A stretch of 19,858 nucleotides of DNA. It comes from Bacteroidota bacterium (GTDB taxonomy: Bacteria; Bacteroidota; Bacteroidia; NS11-12g; UBA9320). Shown here piece by piece: positions 1-7,700 of this stretch (position 1 is the stretch's first letter; the number at the start of each line of letters is the position of its first letter). The translations under genes were made by a program, and so were the position numbers. The notes under the pieces were generated by a model, which saw only the letters and a list, made by a program, of their open reading frames with translations, ran no database searches and had not been told where the DNA came from. The stretch is from contig DNHN01000328.1 of the NCBI GenBank assembly GCA_003485825.1, positions 3,879 to 23,736 on the forward strand, in the 5' to 3' direction.

Positions 1-272
1 AGATATCCATCACTAAAGCTATACAATTCTTTTTTAATTTTAAGGTTTGAAAGCGGGTAGTTGAAATTTTGACAAAATATAACACTGGTATGAAGTGCTC
101 TGTTAGCTACACTTGAAATAAATACATCAGGTTTATTAATTTTTTTAGACAGAAATTTAGACATCAAATGGGCATCTTTAATACCTCTTTTCTTGAGAGG
201 TCTATCTATGTCATTAATTCCCTGATACTCCCAAGAGGATTTAGCATGTCTAACAATGTATAATGTTTTCAA
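1..272 (-). CDS. SixA-like histidine phosphatase, partial (C-terminus beyond window edge)
   Basis: This is the N-terminal 90 residues of a histidine-phosphatase-superfamily protein of the SixA type; family members remove phosphate from phosphohistidine or small phosphoesters. The reading begins MKTLYIVRHAKSSW, and RHA (residues 8-10) supplies the His that becomes phosphorylated. It continues with the expected N-D-x-x-R-P-L-K-K-R-G segment and a 'DVFISSVANRAL-T' helix. The second catalytic His lies beyond the window. The start is TTG at 270-272: an in-frame TAG stands three codons upstream and there is no ATG before the RHA motif, so TTG is the only sensible choice. It lies 32 bases downstream of the pdxH stop on the same strand, so co-transcription is likely. 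The physiological substrate is unknown. Confidence 0.82.
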   Translation of the reverse strand, partial: MKTLYIVRHAKSSWEYQGINDIDRPLKKRGIKDAHLMSKFLSKKINKPDVFISSVANRALHTSVIFCQNFNYPLSNLKIKKELYSFSDGY

Positions 273-304
273 ACAATTCTATTTTAGAATAGTAAATATA
301 AAAA

Positions 305-952
305 TTAAGGTTCCAATCTTTCAATTTTCCATGAAAAATCTTCTTTTAACGTATAAAGAATTCTGTCATGCATTCTATTGGGTCTACCTTGCCAAAATTC
401 TATAGCTATTGGTTTTACTAAAAAACCACCCCAATGAGGAGGTCTTGTGATTTCTTTTCCTTCAAATTTTTCTTCAAACTTTTGAAGATTCTTCTCTAAA
501 ATATCTCTAGATGCTACAACCGTACTTTGGTTAGAGGCCCAAGCACCAAGCTTACTTCCTGTTGGTCTAGATTCAAAATATCCATTTGATAAATTTTCTG
601 ATAATTTTTCAGCTTTACCTTTAATGATAATTTGTTGTTCTAGTGCTGGCCAAAAAAAAGATAAACAGACTTGATTGTTTTCTTGAATAGCTTTTCCTTT
701 TTCTGAGTTATAATTCGTGTAAAAAATAAATCCTTCTTGAGAGTACTTCTTTAGAAGTACGATCCTACTTTTAGGATATCCATCTTTACCAACAGAACTA
801 AGAGACACCGCGTTTGTTTCCTCTACAGTTTCAGATGCATCTGCATTTAAAAACCATTTCTGAAATAATTCTAAAGGATTTTCAGGGCAATTATTTTCTA
901 ATAGCTCTTGCTTTTCGTAAGATTTTCTGTAATTACTTAGATCCTTTGCCAT
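305..952 (-). CDS. pdxH: pyridoxamine/pyridoxine 5'-phosphate oxidase
   Basis: This is the FMN-dependent cytosolic enzyme that oxidises pyridoxine or pyridoxamine 5'-phosphate to pyridoxal 5'-phosphate, the last salvage step of vitamin B6 metabolism. At 215 residues it has the usual family length. Recognisable segments in order: SRIVLLKK (62-69, FMN phosphate-binding region), GFIFYTNYNSEKGKAI (74-89), the ESRPTGSKLGAWAS stretch (127-140), and the C-terminal family signature IEFWQGRPNRMHDR (184-197), whose Arg and His contact the substrate. It ends ERLEP, the normal C-terminus. The start is ATG with an A/T-rich leader. A TACTTTTG -7 box lies 44 bases upstream. The sixA-like gene follows on the same strand. 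Base composition here is clearly more A/T-rich than most of the window. Confidence 0.95.
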   Translation of the reverse strand: MAKDLSNYRKSYEKQELLENNCPENPLELFQKWFLNADASETVEETNAVSLSSVGKDGYPKSRIVLLKKYSQEGFIFYTNYNSEKGKAIQENNQVCLSFFWPALEQQIIIKGKAEKLSENLSNGYFESRPTGSKLGAWASNQSTVVASRDILEKNLQKFEEKFEGKEITRPPHWGGFLVKPIAIEFWQGRPNRMHDRILYTLKEDFSWKIERLEP

Positions 953-996
953 TCAATACTTATTATATAAGTAAAAATACGAAGGATTTTAAAATT

Positions 997-1004
997 CAAA
1001 AGTA
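997..1004 (-). promoter_or_regulatory. putative Bacteroidota -7 promoter element for pdxH
   Basis: The minus strand reads TACTTTTG, an exact match to the Bacteroidota housekeeping-sigma -7 consensus TAnnTTTG, 44 bases before the pdxH ATG. I could not find a TTG at the usual -33 spacing, so this rests on the -7 box and position alone. Confidence 0.4.
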
Positions 1005-1064
1005 AAAAAATCAAGTTTTTGAAGATCTTTTTTGTTGAATTCCAAAATCCATTATGATATTTTT

Positions 1065-2543
1065 TTAGTTAACGACTCTTCTTGTAGGTAATTTATTTCC
1101 TTTATTAAGTAAAATTAAGCCAATAAATGTGTAGCACCCATTTAATACTAGAACAAAAAATTCAAAATCAAATTCAAAATAATTAATAGTTATATAGTTG
1201 GTTAATAATGTTAGTAAAGGAGAAATAATACAAATGAAGGGAACAGCTTTATCTTTAACTTTAAATTTTGTAAAAAGTCCGAATGCATATAATCCTAATA
1301 AAGGGCCATAGGTGTAGCCTGCAAATGTGAATATTTTTGCAATAACACTTTCATCTGCAATAAAATACTTGAAAATTAAAATAACAGCTATTAGTATAGC
1401 TGAAAATAAAACATGTATTTTTTTTCTAATATTTTCTTGTTTTTGAGTACTTTTTTTCTTGTCTATTTCTAAAATATCAATACTGAATGATGTGGTTAAT
1501 GAAGTCAATGCAGAATCTGCACTTGAATAGGCTGCAGCTATTAAGCCCAATAGGAAAAACATTGCAGTAGCCAAACCTAGAGTTCCTTTTGTGGCAATAA
1601 TTGGAAAGAGTTCATCTTTGTGAGCATCAATTCCATTTTGCTGAGCATAATCTGTCAGTAAAACGCCTAATGCCAAAAAGAAAAAATTAACAATGACTAA
1701 AACTATGGTAAACCAAAACATGTTTTTTTGTGCATCTTTTAAGTTTCTACAGCTTAGATTTTTTTGCATCATGTCTTGGTCTAGTCCTGTCATGGCCAGA
1801 GCTATGAAAGCCCCACCTAAAAACTGTTTCCAAAATACATTGCCTCCATTTCCTTCAAAATGAAAGATCTGAGTATTCGGATCCTCTATCAGATGTGTGA
1901 GCGTTTCTGTCCACGTCCATTCCAGTTTATTGACAATGAAAATTATAGTAAGTACCACAGAAGCAAGTAAGAAAAAGGTCTGAAGCGCATCTGTGTATAC
2001 TACGGTTTTTATGCCGCTTTTGGCCGTATAGGCAAAAATTAGAGCTATAGTAATAGCTACGGTAATCCAGTAGGGTATTTCTACTCCATCTATCAGGTTC
2101 TGAAAAATGGCGAGATGCAATACGCCTGCTATTAAAAAGAGTCTGAACGAGGCTCCGATAACACGTGATAGTAAGAAATATGCTGCGCCTGTTTTGTAAG
2201 CAGTAGTGCCATACCTGCTTTCTAGATACGTGTATATGCTGGTGAGATTTAGTCTGTAGTACAGTGGAAGTAGTACACGTGCTATTATTATATAACCTAC
2301 CATGTAGCCTAGAACTACTTGAAAGTAACCGAAATGAGAGTTAACCACTGCGCCTGGAACACTTAAAAAAGTGACTCCTGAGAGTGATGCCCCTATCATA
2401 CCAAAGGCAACTAAGAACCATGGCGATTTTTTATTCCCTGTGTAAAAGGACTGGTCATTAGCATCCTTGGAGGTATACCATGAGAGTACTATCAAAACAC
2501 CGAAATAACTGAGGAGTATCGCTAATGTGATTAATGGACTCAT
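1065..2543 (-). CDS. sodium:solute symporter (SSS family) membrane transporter
   Basis: This is a 492-residue inner-membrane protein of the SSS family (PutP, SGLT and NIS relatives), which couples Na+ entry to uptake of a solute. Hydrophobic segments run through the whole chain. Family landmarks: GASLSGVTFLSVPGA (51-65) in the first core helix, which carries one half of the Na2 site; VVYTDALQ (181-188); and GLIAAAYSSADSALTSLTT (333-351), the second family signature, whose Ser/Thr residues complete the Na2 site. The solute cannot be read from sequence. The ATG overlaps the stop of the upstream glucosaminidase gene by 4 bases (ATGA), so the two are translationally coupled. The 3' half of the gene is much more A/T-rich than its 5' half. 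Confidence 0.9.
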   Translation of the reverse strand: MSPLITLAILLSYFGVLIVLSWYTSKDANDQSFYTGNKKSPWFLVAFGMIGASLSGVTFLSVPGAVVNSHFGYFQVVLGYMVGYIIIARVLLPLYYRLNLTSIYTYLESRYGTTAYKTGAAYFLLSRVIGASFRLFLIAGVLHLAIFQNLIDGVEIPYWITVAITIALIFAYTAKSGIKTVVYTDALQTFFLLASVVLTIIFIVNKLEWTWTETLTHLIEDPNTQIFHFEGNGGNVFWKQFLGGAFIALAMTGLDQDMMQKNLSCRNLKDAQKNMFWFTIVLVIVNFFFLALGVLLTDYAQQNGIDAHKDELFPIIATKGTLGLATAMFFLLGLIAAAYSSADSALTSLTTSFSIDILEIDKKKSTQKQENIRKKIHVLFSAILIAVILIFKYFIADESVIAKIFTFAGYTYGPLLGLYAFGLFTKFKVKDKAVPFICIISPLLTLLTNYITINYFEFDFEFFVLVLNGCYTFIGLILLNKGNKLPTRRVVN

Positions 2544-3973
2544 TCAGATACTTGAAGTTTTTGGCCCAATTGGATATTGATAGTATCTAGTTTATTCCAT
2601 TCCTTTAGTTGATCTACAGTGACATTGTACCTTTTGCAGATGTTGTAAAGCGTATCCCCTTTTACTACCAGATGGGTAATGGGTCCGTCTACTACGATTT
2701 CATCTTTTATTTTTTCGATTTCATCTTCAGTAGTTGGCGCTTTTACATCAGGCTTTGTTACTGGTGGTTTTGCGTTGCTATTATTTTTCTTCGCGGCTTC
2801 TTCACTGAGGTATATTTTCTGACCTATGCGCATCGTGCTGGGGTTTAGGCTGCTGTTCCAAGTAAGGAGATCCTCTTCAAATACATGGTACTTTTCGGCT
2901 ATCCTATAGATGTTATCTCCTTTAACCACGGTATGGTATTCGGGAACTTCTATCTTCACTTTGTTAAGCGCTCCAGGGCTGCTGAAGTCTGTGGTGTCCA
3001 TCGCTTTCTTAGTGACAGTATGAGGATTGACAAATTTTTCTGGTTTATCTTCTTTCCACTGTGGAGTTTTATCTGCAAGATCTACCGCATCGTCATTGCT
3101 TCGTTTCTTTTGCATATAGATGACCTCACCTTCTTTAGGTTCTGTGCCCCTATCCATTCTATTTTTACGATAGAGTAACTTTAGTTTTATTCCGTATTGC
3201 TGAGATATGTCTCTCATATCTTCTCCTTGTAAAACGATGTGTTTTTCTTCAGAACCTCTTCGTCTCTTAGGTTTGAGGTATACGATTTCTCCGGGTTCTA
3301 TTTTGGCATCATCTGGAAGATCATTCCATTTTCGAATGTGCTTGTCTTTTACATAATTGTCAGAGGCTATCGTTTCTACCGTCTCTCCAGGTTTTGCCGT
3401 CTTTACCGCGACCCCATTTATAGTTTCTCCTTGTACCGGTTTTGGGAGCTCTGTATCGGGTAATTCTGCTTCGTCATATTGATGCAGTTCGTATCGGTCT
3501 ATTAGACTTATAAGTATATTCCCATATTGTGGATTAGTCGCATATCCAGCTTTTCGAAGTCCATGACACCAACCCTTGTAGTCCGTTCTTTTTAGGTCAA
3601 AGAGGTCATGGTATCTCCAATTTACTCGCAGGAACTCGGAGTGGTCTTGATAAGAAGCCAATACGCTTTCGTATGCTCTAAAGCACTCATCTGGAGCGTC
3701 ATCATTTGCATAGATTACATTTCCTGTCCAGCTTCCTTTGCATTTTATGCCAAAATGATTGTTAGCGAACTTAGCAAGGCGACTATTGCCGCTATTGCTT
3801 TCGAGCACTCCTTGAGCTAAGGTGATACTAGCGGGAACACCACTGCGGTGCATCTCTATGATGGCCAGTTCTTTGTATTTAGCGATGTACTCTTGCGGTG
3901 TTTGTTTTTGTGCTAGAGCCAAACCTGCTATTAGTAGCATAGCTAGTAAAGGGTATATTCTTATTTTTGTCAT
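2540..3973 (-). CDS. secreted N-acetylglucosaminidase (GH73-like) with four LysM repeats
   Basis: This is a peptidoglycan hydrolase exported to the periplasm or cell surface. From the ATG at 3973 it is 477 residues. It begins with a signal peptide (MTKIRIYPLLAMLLIAGLALAQ). A FlgJ/GH73-type glucosaminidase domain spans about 25-165, with LAQGVLESNSG (likely catalytic Glu58), NNHFGIKC and the C-terminal TDYKGWCHGLRKAGYATNP block. Four LysM sugar-binding repeats follow at about 190-235, 244-288, 346-390 and 434-475. The last two are canonical (VVKGDNIYRIAEKY, VVKGDTLYNICKRY) and the first two are divergent. A longer in-frame start at 4012 is rejected because a TACCTTTG promoter box lies between it and 3973, and because 3973 gives a clean signal peptide. 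It is coupled to the downstream symporter. Confidence 0.9.
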   Translation of the reverse strand: MTKIRIYPLLAMLLIAGLALAQKQTPQEYIAKYKELAIIEMHRSGVPASITLAQGVLESNSGNSRLAKFANNHFGIKCKGSWTGNVIYANDDAPDECFRAYESVLASYQDHSEFLRVNWRYHDLFDLKRTDYKGWCHGLRKAGYATNPQYGNILISLIDRYELHQYDEAELPDTELPKPVQGETINGVAVKTAKPGETVETIASDNYVKDKHIRKWNDLPDDAKIEPGEIVYLKPKRRRGSEEKHIVLQGEDMRDISQQYGIKLKLLYRKNRMDRGTEPKEGEVIYMQKKRSNDDAVDLADKTPQWKEDKPEKFVNPHTVTKKAMDTTDFSSPGALNKVKIEVPEYHTVVKGDNIYRIAEKYHVFEEDLLTWNSSLNPSTMRIGQKIYLSEEAAKKNNSNAKPPVTKPDVKAPTTEDEIEKIKDEIVVDGPITHLVVKGDTLYNICKRYNVTVDQLKEWNKLDTINIQLGQKLQVSE

Positions 3974-3991
3974 GGATACAGATACAGAGGT

Positions 3992-3999
3992 CAAAGGTA
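3992..3999 (-). promoter_or_regulatory. putative -7 promoter element for the LysM glucosaminidase operon
   Basis: The minus strand reads TACCTTTG, an exact TAnnTTTG match, ending 18 bases before the ATG at 3973. It lies downstream of the alternative start at 4012 and so decides the start codon. I see no clear -33 TTG at standard spacing. Confidence 0.55.
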
Positions 4000-4076
4000 G
4001 TGTGGCGTTCATCGGACTACGGACAACTTTTATACACTTATCTACATCTAGTGTAATGAATTGTATTGGAAAGCGT

Positions 4077-4084
4077 TTTATTTG
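4077..4084 (+). promoter_or_regulatory. weak candidate -7 element for dsbD-gmhA
   Basis: TTTATTTG differs from TAnnTTTG at one fixed position and ends 11 bases before the chosen dsbD ATG. It sits in the 122-base divergent gap with the glucosaminidase gene. The short spacing resembles other genes in this window, but the mismatch makes this a tentative call. Confidence 0.25.
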
Positions 4085-4095
4085 AAGTGTTTAAC

Positions 4096-6210
4096 ATGAA
4101 ATTTATGAAGAAGTACTTAATCTTAGGACTGACGTTATTGATCTCTGCGGTAGTATTTGGTCAGATTCCACCTGCCAAGTGGGGCTATTCAGTTGATAGG
4201 AGTGAAGTAAGTGTTGGGGATGTCATAGAGGTGACTTTTAAAACTGATATTCCAAAAGAATACAATATCTATTCTAATAAGTTTGACTACACGGATTGTG
4301 GTCCACAAAAAGCAAAGTTCAAGTATACTTTAGAAGGAGCTAGCTTGGTGGGTGACGCAGAGGCTATCGGAGCTCACTTTCATGCAGACGAATTGTGGGA
4401 AATGATATGTGGTGAAGGTCAAATAGCCGACTTTAAAAAGAAAGCTGAGTTTCGTCAAAAAATAAAAATACTGAGTAAAAACCCAAAGATAGATGGCCGG
4501 CTAGATTATCAAATGTGTGCAGACGATGGAATGTGTGTAACCCAAAAGTACAAGTTTACTGTAGATGGTCTTAAAGTAAAAGAAGAAGACAAGAGTGATC
4601 CGATAAAACTGAAAGACGAACCAAAACCTTCTGCGAAAGATTCAGCAAGCACAGGAGAGTCTTCGTCTAAGGAAGTGGAAAAAGTAGAAGAAACTTCTGA
4701 TGTTGTTTCAGATACTGTGGCAGTAGAAGAACAAACTTCTGAAGCTAAAGTGGAGAATGATGAAAAAGAGGACTTAAAGTCGATGTCATTATGGGCTTTG
4801 TTTCTGCTGGGTGTAGGAGGAGGACTGCTTGCGTTAGTTACGCCTTGTGTATTCCCAATGATTCCCATGACCGTCGCCTTTTTTACCAAAGAAACAGATA
4901 GAAAAAAGGGGATTCTAAAAGCTCTTTTCTATGGTGCTAGCATAGTATTAATTTACTTGGTGCTAGGTTTAATACTCGCTAAGGTGTTTGATGAAAAATT
5001 CACCTATATGCTCAGCACACACTGGTTGCCTAATATGATATTCTTTGGAATATTTGTGTTTTTTGCTCTCTCGTTCTTTGGAATGTTTGAGTTGACATTG
5101 CCATCGAGTTTTGTCAATAAAATGGATGCCAAAGGTGATAAAGGTGGGTATATGGGCATTTTCTTCATTGCATTTACTTTAGTACTTGTTTCATTCTCTT
5201 GTACGGTCCCCATAGTAGGTTCCGTATCTATTTTGGCAGCAGGTGGAGAGACTTTAAGGCCATTAATAGCTATGCTAGGTTTTGCGTTGACTTTCGCTTT
5301 ACCATTTGTACTATTTGCTATATTTCCAGCTTGGTTAAATGGACTTCCTAAGTCTGGAGGTTGGTTAAACTCTGTAAAAGTTATATTAGGTTTCGTTGAG
5401 TTAGCATTAGCCTTGAAGTTCTTGTCTCAAGCAGATTTAGTATATAACTGGGGGATATTAGATAGAGATGTATTTATTGCCATCTGGGTAGTGTTAGCTA
5501 TGCTCATGGGCTTGTACTTGCTAGGTAAAATCAAGTTTCCCCATGATAGTGACTTGCCAAGAATTCCGGTACTTAGATTCTTATTTGCAGTAGTCGTATT
5601 CTCATTTGGCTTATGGATGCTTCCAGGTATGTGGGGAGCACCACTTAAGCCATTGGCTGGGCTATTGCCACCACTTACCACACAAGATTATGTAGTGAGT
5701 AATGGAGGTGCAGCTCCTGCACACACAGCAAGTTCAGATATTCGCTTTTCGGATGAGTTACACGTGCCTCAAGGACTTACAGGATACTTTACTTTAGATG
5801 AAGCTTTAGCTGAAGCTAAAAAGCAAGGAAAGCCAGTCTTTGTAGATTTTACAGGTAAAAGCTGTGCTAACTGCCGTAAAATGGAAGAGAACGTATGGCC
5901 AGACTCAGGAGTTTTAAGTCGTTTGCAAAATGACTTTGTAATAGCGAGTCTATATTGTGATGCGTGGAATATTGAATTGCCAGAAGCCGAGTGGGGAAAG
6001 GATAGTGACGGTGATGTATTGAAATCTCTAGGTGAGGTAAACTCACAGTTGCAGATTGATCAGTTTGGTTCTAATGGTCAGCCATTTTACTATGTTATAG
6101 ATCATGATGAGAAAGTATTGTCTACATTCTCAGGATATGAGAATAATGCACCAAAGTACATTGAGTTTTTAGACAAGGGCAAAGTAGCATTTTATGATAA
6201 GAAGTATTAA
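4096..6210 (+). CDS. dsbD: thiol:disulfide interchange protein DsbD
   Basis: This membrane protein passes electrons from cytoplasmic thioredoxin to periplasmic thiol proteins. From the ATG at 4096 it has 704 residues. Order of parts: signal peptide ending near VVFGQ; periplasmic alpha domain with the redox pair Cys141/Cys147 in CADDGMC, the same spacing as E. coli Cys103/Cys109; a Glu/Lys/Ser-rich linker at about 160-230; and the transmembrane beta domain with its two redox cysteines in TPCVFPMIP (Cys251) and FSCTVPIVGS (Cys369). A C-terminal thioredoxin-like gamma domain carries CANC (Cys590/Cys593). All six cysteines are present, so it should be active. An upstream in-frame TTG at 4066 is ignored because 4096 gives a normal signal peptide; ATG 4105 is also possible. 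It abuts gmhA. Confidence 0.94.
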   Translation: MKFMKKYLILGLTLLISAVVFGQIPPAKWGYSVDRSEVSVGDVIEVTFKTDIPKEYNIYSNKFDYTDCGPQKAKFKYTLEGASLVGDAEAIGAHFHADELWEMICGEGQIADFKKKAEFRQKIKILSKNPKIDGRLDYQMCADDGMCVTQKYKFTVDGLKVKEEDKSDPIKLKDEPKPSAKDSASTGESSSKEVEKVEETSDVVSDTVAVEEQTSEAKVENDEKEDLKSMSLWALFLLGVGGGLLALVTPCVFPMIPMTVAFFTKETDRKKGILKALFYGASIVLIYLVLGLILAKVFDEKFTYMLSTHWLPNMIFFGIFVFFALSFFGMFELTLPSSFVNKMDAKGDKGGYMGIFFIAFTLVLVSFSCTVPIVGSVSILAAGGETLRPLIAMLGFALTFALPFVLFAIFPAWLNGLPKSGGWLNSVKVILGFVELALALKFLSQADLVYNWGILDRDVFIAIWVVLAMLMGLYLLGKIKFPHDSDLPRIPVLRFLFAVVVFSFGLWMLPGMWGAPLKPLAGLLPPLTTQDYVVSNGGAAPAHTASSDIRFSDELHVPQGLTGYFTLDEALAEAKKQGKPVFVDFTGKSCANCRKMEENVWPDSGVLSRLQNDFVIASLYCDAWNIELPEAEWGKDSDGDVLKSLGEVNSQLQIDQFGSNGQPFYYVIDHDEKVLSTFSGYENNAPKYIEFLDKGKVAFYDKKY

Positions 6211-6774
6211 ATGAGTATAAAACAACATTTTACCGAAGCTCAAGAAGTGCTTACTGCTTTCTTAGCAGACGATAAAAATTTTGAGAATATAGAAGCAGCA
6301 GGGAAACTACTCGTCGAGAGTTTTCAGAAAGAGGGTAAGGTACTCAGCTGCGGTAATGGAGGAAGTCTCTGTGATGCAATGCATTTTGCAGAAGAACTCA
6401 CAGGAAGATACCGAAATAACAGACCTGCGATAGGAGCCATAGCTATAGCAGATGCTAGCCATATGGCTTGTGTAGGAAATGATTACGGATACGACTATGT
6501 GTTTTCTCGCTATGTGGAAGGTGTAGGCCGTAAGGGTGATGTACTGCTAGGTATAAGCACCAGTGGCAATAGCCAAAATGTAGTGAATGCCATACTTGCT
6601 GCCAAAGAAAAGGGAATGAAAGTAATAGGACTGACTGGCAAGGACGGTGGTAAAATGGCAGGTCTTTGTGATGTGGAAATACGTGCACCGAAGAGTGATT
6701 ATGCAGATCGAGCTCAAGAAATACATATCAAGGTAATTCATTCACTCATAGATTATGTGGAGCGGAATTTGTAG
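6211..6774 (+). CDS. gmhA: sedoheptulose 7-phosphate isomerase (SIS domain)
   Basis: It converts sedoheptulose 7-phosphate to D-glycero-D-manno-heptose 7-phosphate, the first step towards the ADP- or GDP-heptoses used in lipopolysaccharide core and other surface glycans. At 187 residues it aligns almost end to end with E. coli GmhA. Visible matches are [20 protein letters not shown] (46-65), the phosphate-binding loop GISTSGNS (114-121), and [11 protein letters not shown]. The catalytic pair corresponds to Glu62 (E. coli Glu65) and His177 (E. coli His180). One difference is Leu in place of His in the E. coli GGSHCDAMHF segment. The ATG follows the dsbD TAA with no gap, so the two are almost certainly co-transcribed and translationally linked. 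No other heptose-pathway gene is in the window. Confidence 0.92.
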   Translation: MSIKQHFTEAQEVLTAFLADDKNFENIEAAGKLLVESFQKEGKVLSCGNGGSLCDAMHFAEELTGRYRNNRPAIGAIAIADASHMACVGNDYGYDYVFSRYVEGVGRKGDVLLGISTSGNSQNVVNAILAAKEKGMKVIGLTGKDGGKMAGLCDVEIRAPKSDYADRAQEIHIKVIHSLIDYVERNL

Positions 6775-6886
6775 TGAAGAAGGGCTAATTGTCATTTTTG
6801 GGTGTTTTTTTCCGAGAAGAGAATGTTACAGTCTCCACTAGAATATAATATCCATTACTTTTTTGTGGCTCTAAGGTTACAAACCC

Positions 6887-7528
6887 CTAAAGAACATACC
6901 TCAAGAACTTAATCTTTTTGCCTTGTTCTAGCCACATTTTTTCATAAAATGTTTGGATGTTAGCCAGGTGCTCAGGGATGTCATCCCAAGCATAAATGTC
7001 ATCACAATCTTCCAATAGTGTTAGTTCTTGTTCCGCGATGACTTCTTTCGTAAATTCATAAAATCGTGTAGAATCACTCTTTAGGTTCATAATAGCTCCA
7101 TCTTTGGATATGTTGCGGTATCTACTAAGAAACATAGGATTTGTTAAGCGTTTTCGCTTTTTGGCATGTTGCGGGTCTGGAAATGTAATCCAAAATTCAT
7201 CGATCTCACCTTTGTCAAAATACTCCTCAATATTTCCAATCATCAGTCGATGAAAAGCTACATTGGTCATGTTGTGTTCTAGAGCATACTTTGCCCCTTT
7301 CCATAGCCTATTGCCTTTTACATCTATCCCTATGAAGTTTCTGTCAGGGAAACGCTCTGCTAATCCTATGGTGTATTCTCCCTTTCCACAGGCCATCTCT
7401 ACAGTGATTGGATTGTCGTTTTGGAAAACGTCAGATTTCCATTTCCCTTTGAGTTCTACTGCACGTTCATAGCAGTTTTCAAACACTGTTACCTCCGCAA
7501 ATTTTTGGAGCTTACCTACTTTTCCCAC
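6887..7528 (-). CDS. trmB: tRNA (guanine-N7-)-methyltransferase
   Basis: This SAM-dependent enzyme makes 7-methylguanosine at tRNA position 46. It has 213 residues. The Rossmann methyltransferase core shows EMACGKGEYTIGLA (44-57, SAM loop) and NFIGIDVKGNR (64-74). The family hallmark ITFPDPQHAKKRKRLTNP (114-131) carries the catalytic/tRNA-binding FPDP-x-H-x-K-x-R motif. The start is GTG at 7526-7528. The resulting N-terminus, MGKVGKLQKFAE, resembles the MGKNKLxKFAE pattern typical of Bacteroidota TrmB, which supports GTG over a later start. A TACCTTTG -7 box ends only 4 bases before this GTG, so the mRNA may be leaderless or nearly so. It is convergent with gmhA across a 112-base gap in which I see no convincing terminator hairpin. 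Confidence 0.94.
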   Translation of the reverse strand: MGKVGKLQKFAEVTVFENCYERAVELKGKWKSDVFQNDNPITVEMACGKGEYTIGLAERFPDRNFIGIDVKGNRLWKGAKYALEHNMTNVAFHRLMIGNIEEYFDKGEIDEFWITFPDPQHAKKRKRLTNPMFLSRYRNISKDGAIMNLKSDSTRFYEFTKEVIAEQELTLLEDCDDIYAWDDIPEHLANIQTFYEKMWLEQGKKIKFLRYVL

Positions 7529-7532
7529 AGTG

Positions 7533-7540
7533 CAAAGGTA
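7533..7540 (-). promoter_or_regulatory. putative -7 promoter element abutting the trmB GTG start
   Basis: The minus strand reads TACCTTTG (exact TAnnTTTG), followed by CACT and then the GTG start codon. This spacing places the expected transcription start at or next to the start codon. No clear -33 TTG was found. Confidence 0.5.
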
Positions 7541-7700
7541 GAATTATTAGTATACTGAATAGTTAATTTAGCGTAGGTGTTTTCTTTTCTTGTAGTATGC
7601 GGAAATAATTAGGCGTTGTTTGTGATATGTTTTGTCAGCTCTTTTTATGCTGTTTACAAGTTAGAAAAGTTTTCTGTCGGCGTTTTTCAGACTTAAATAC

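Noticed and set aside
3974..4012. Longer glucosaminidase start at 4012 adding 13 residues
   Set aside because: A TACCTTTG promoter box (3992-3999) lies downstream of that ATG, and the 3973 start gives a standard signal peptide.
4066..4084. TTG plus TTTATTTG as a full -33/-7 promoter for dsbD
   Set aside because: Available TTG triplets are 8 or 13 bases from the box, not the usual 19-21, and the box itself has a mismatch; kept only as a weak -7 candidate.
4066..4095. TTG start for dsbD at 4066
   Set aside because: It would place ten extra residues before a good signal peptide that begins at ATG 4096.
6775..6886. Possible bidirectional terminator between gmhA and trmB
   Set aside because: There are T-runs, but I could not find a stable stem next to them on either strand.
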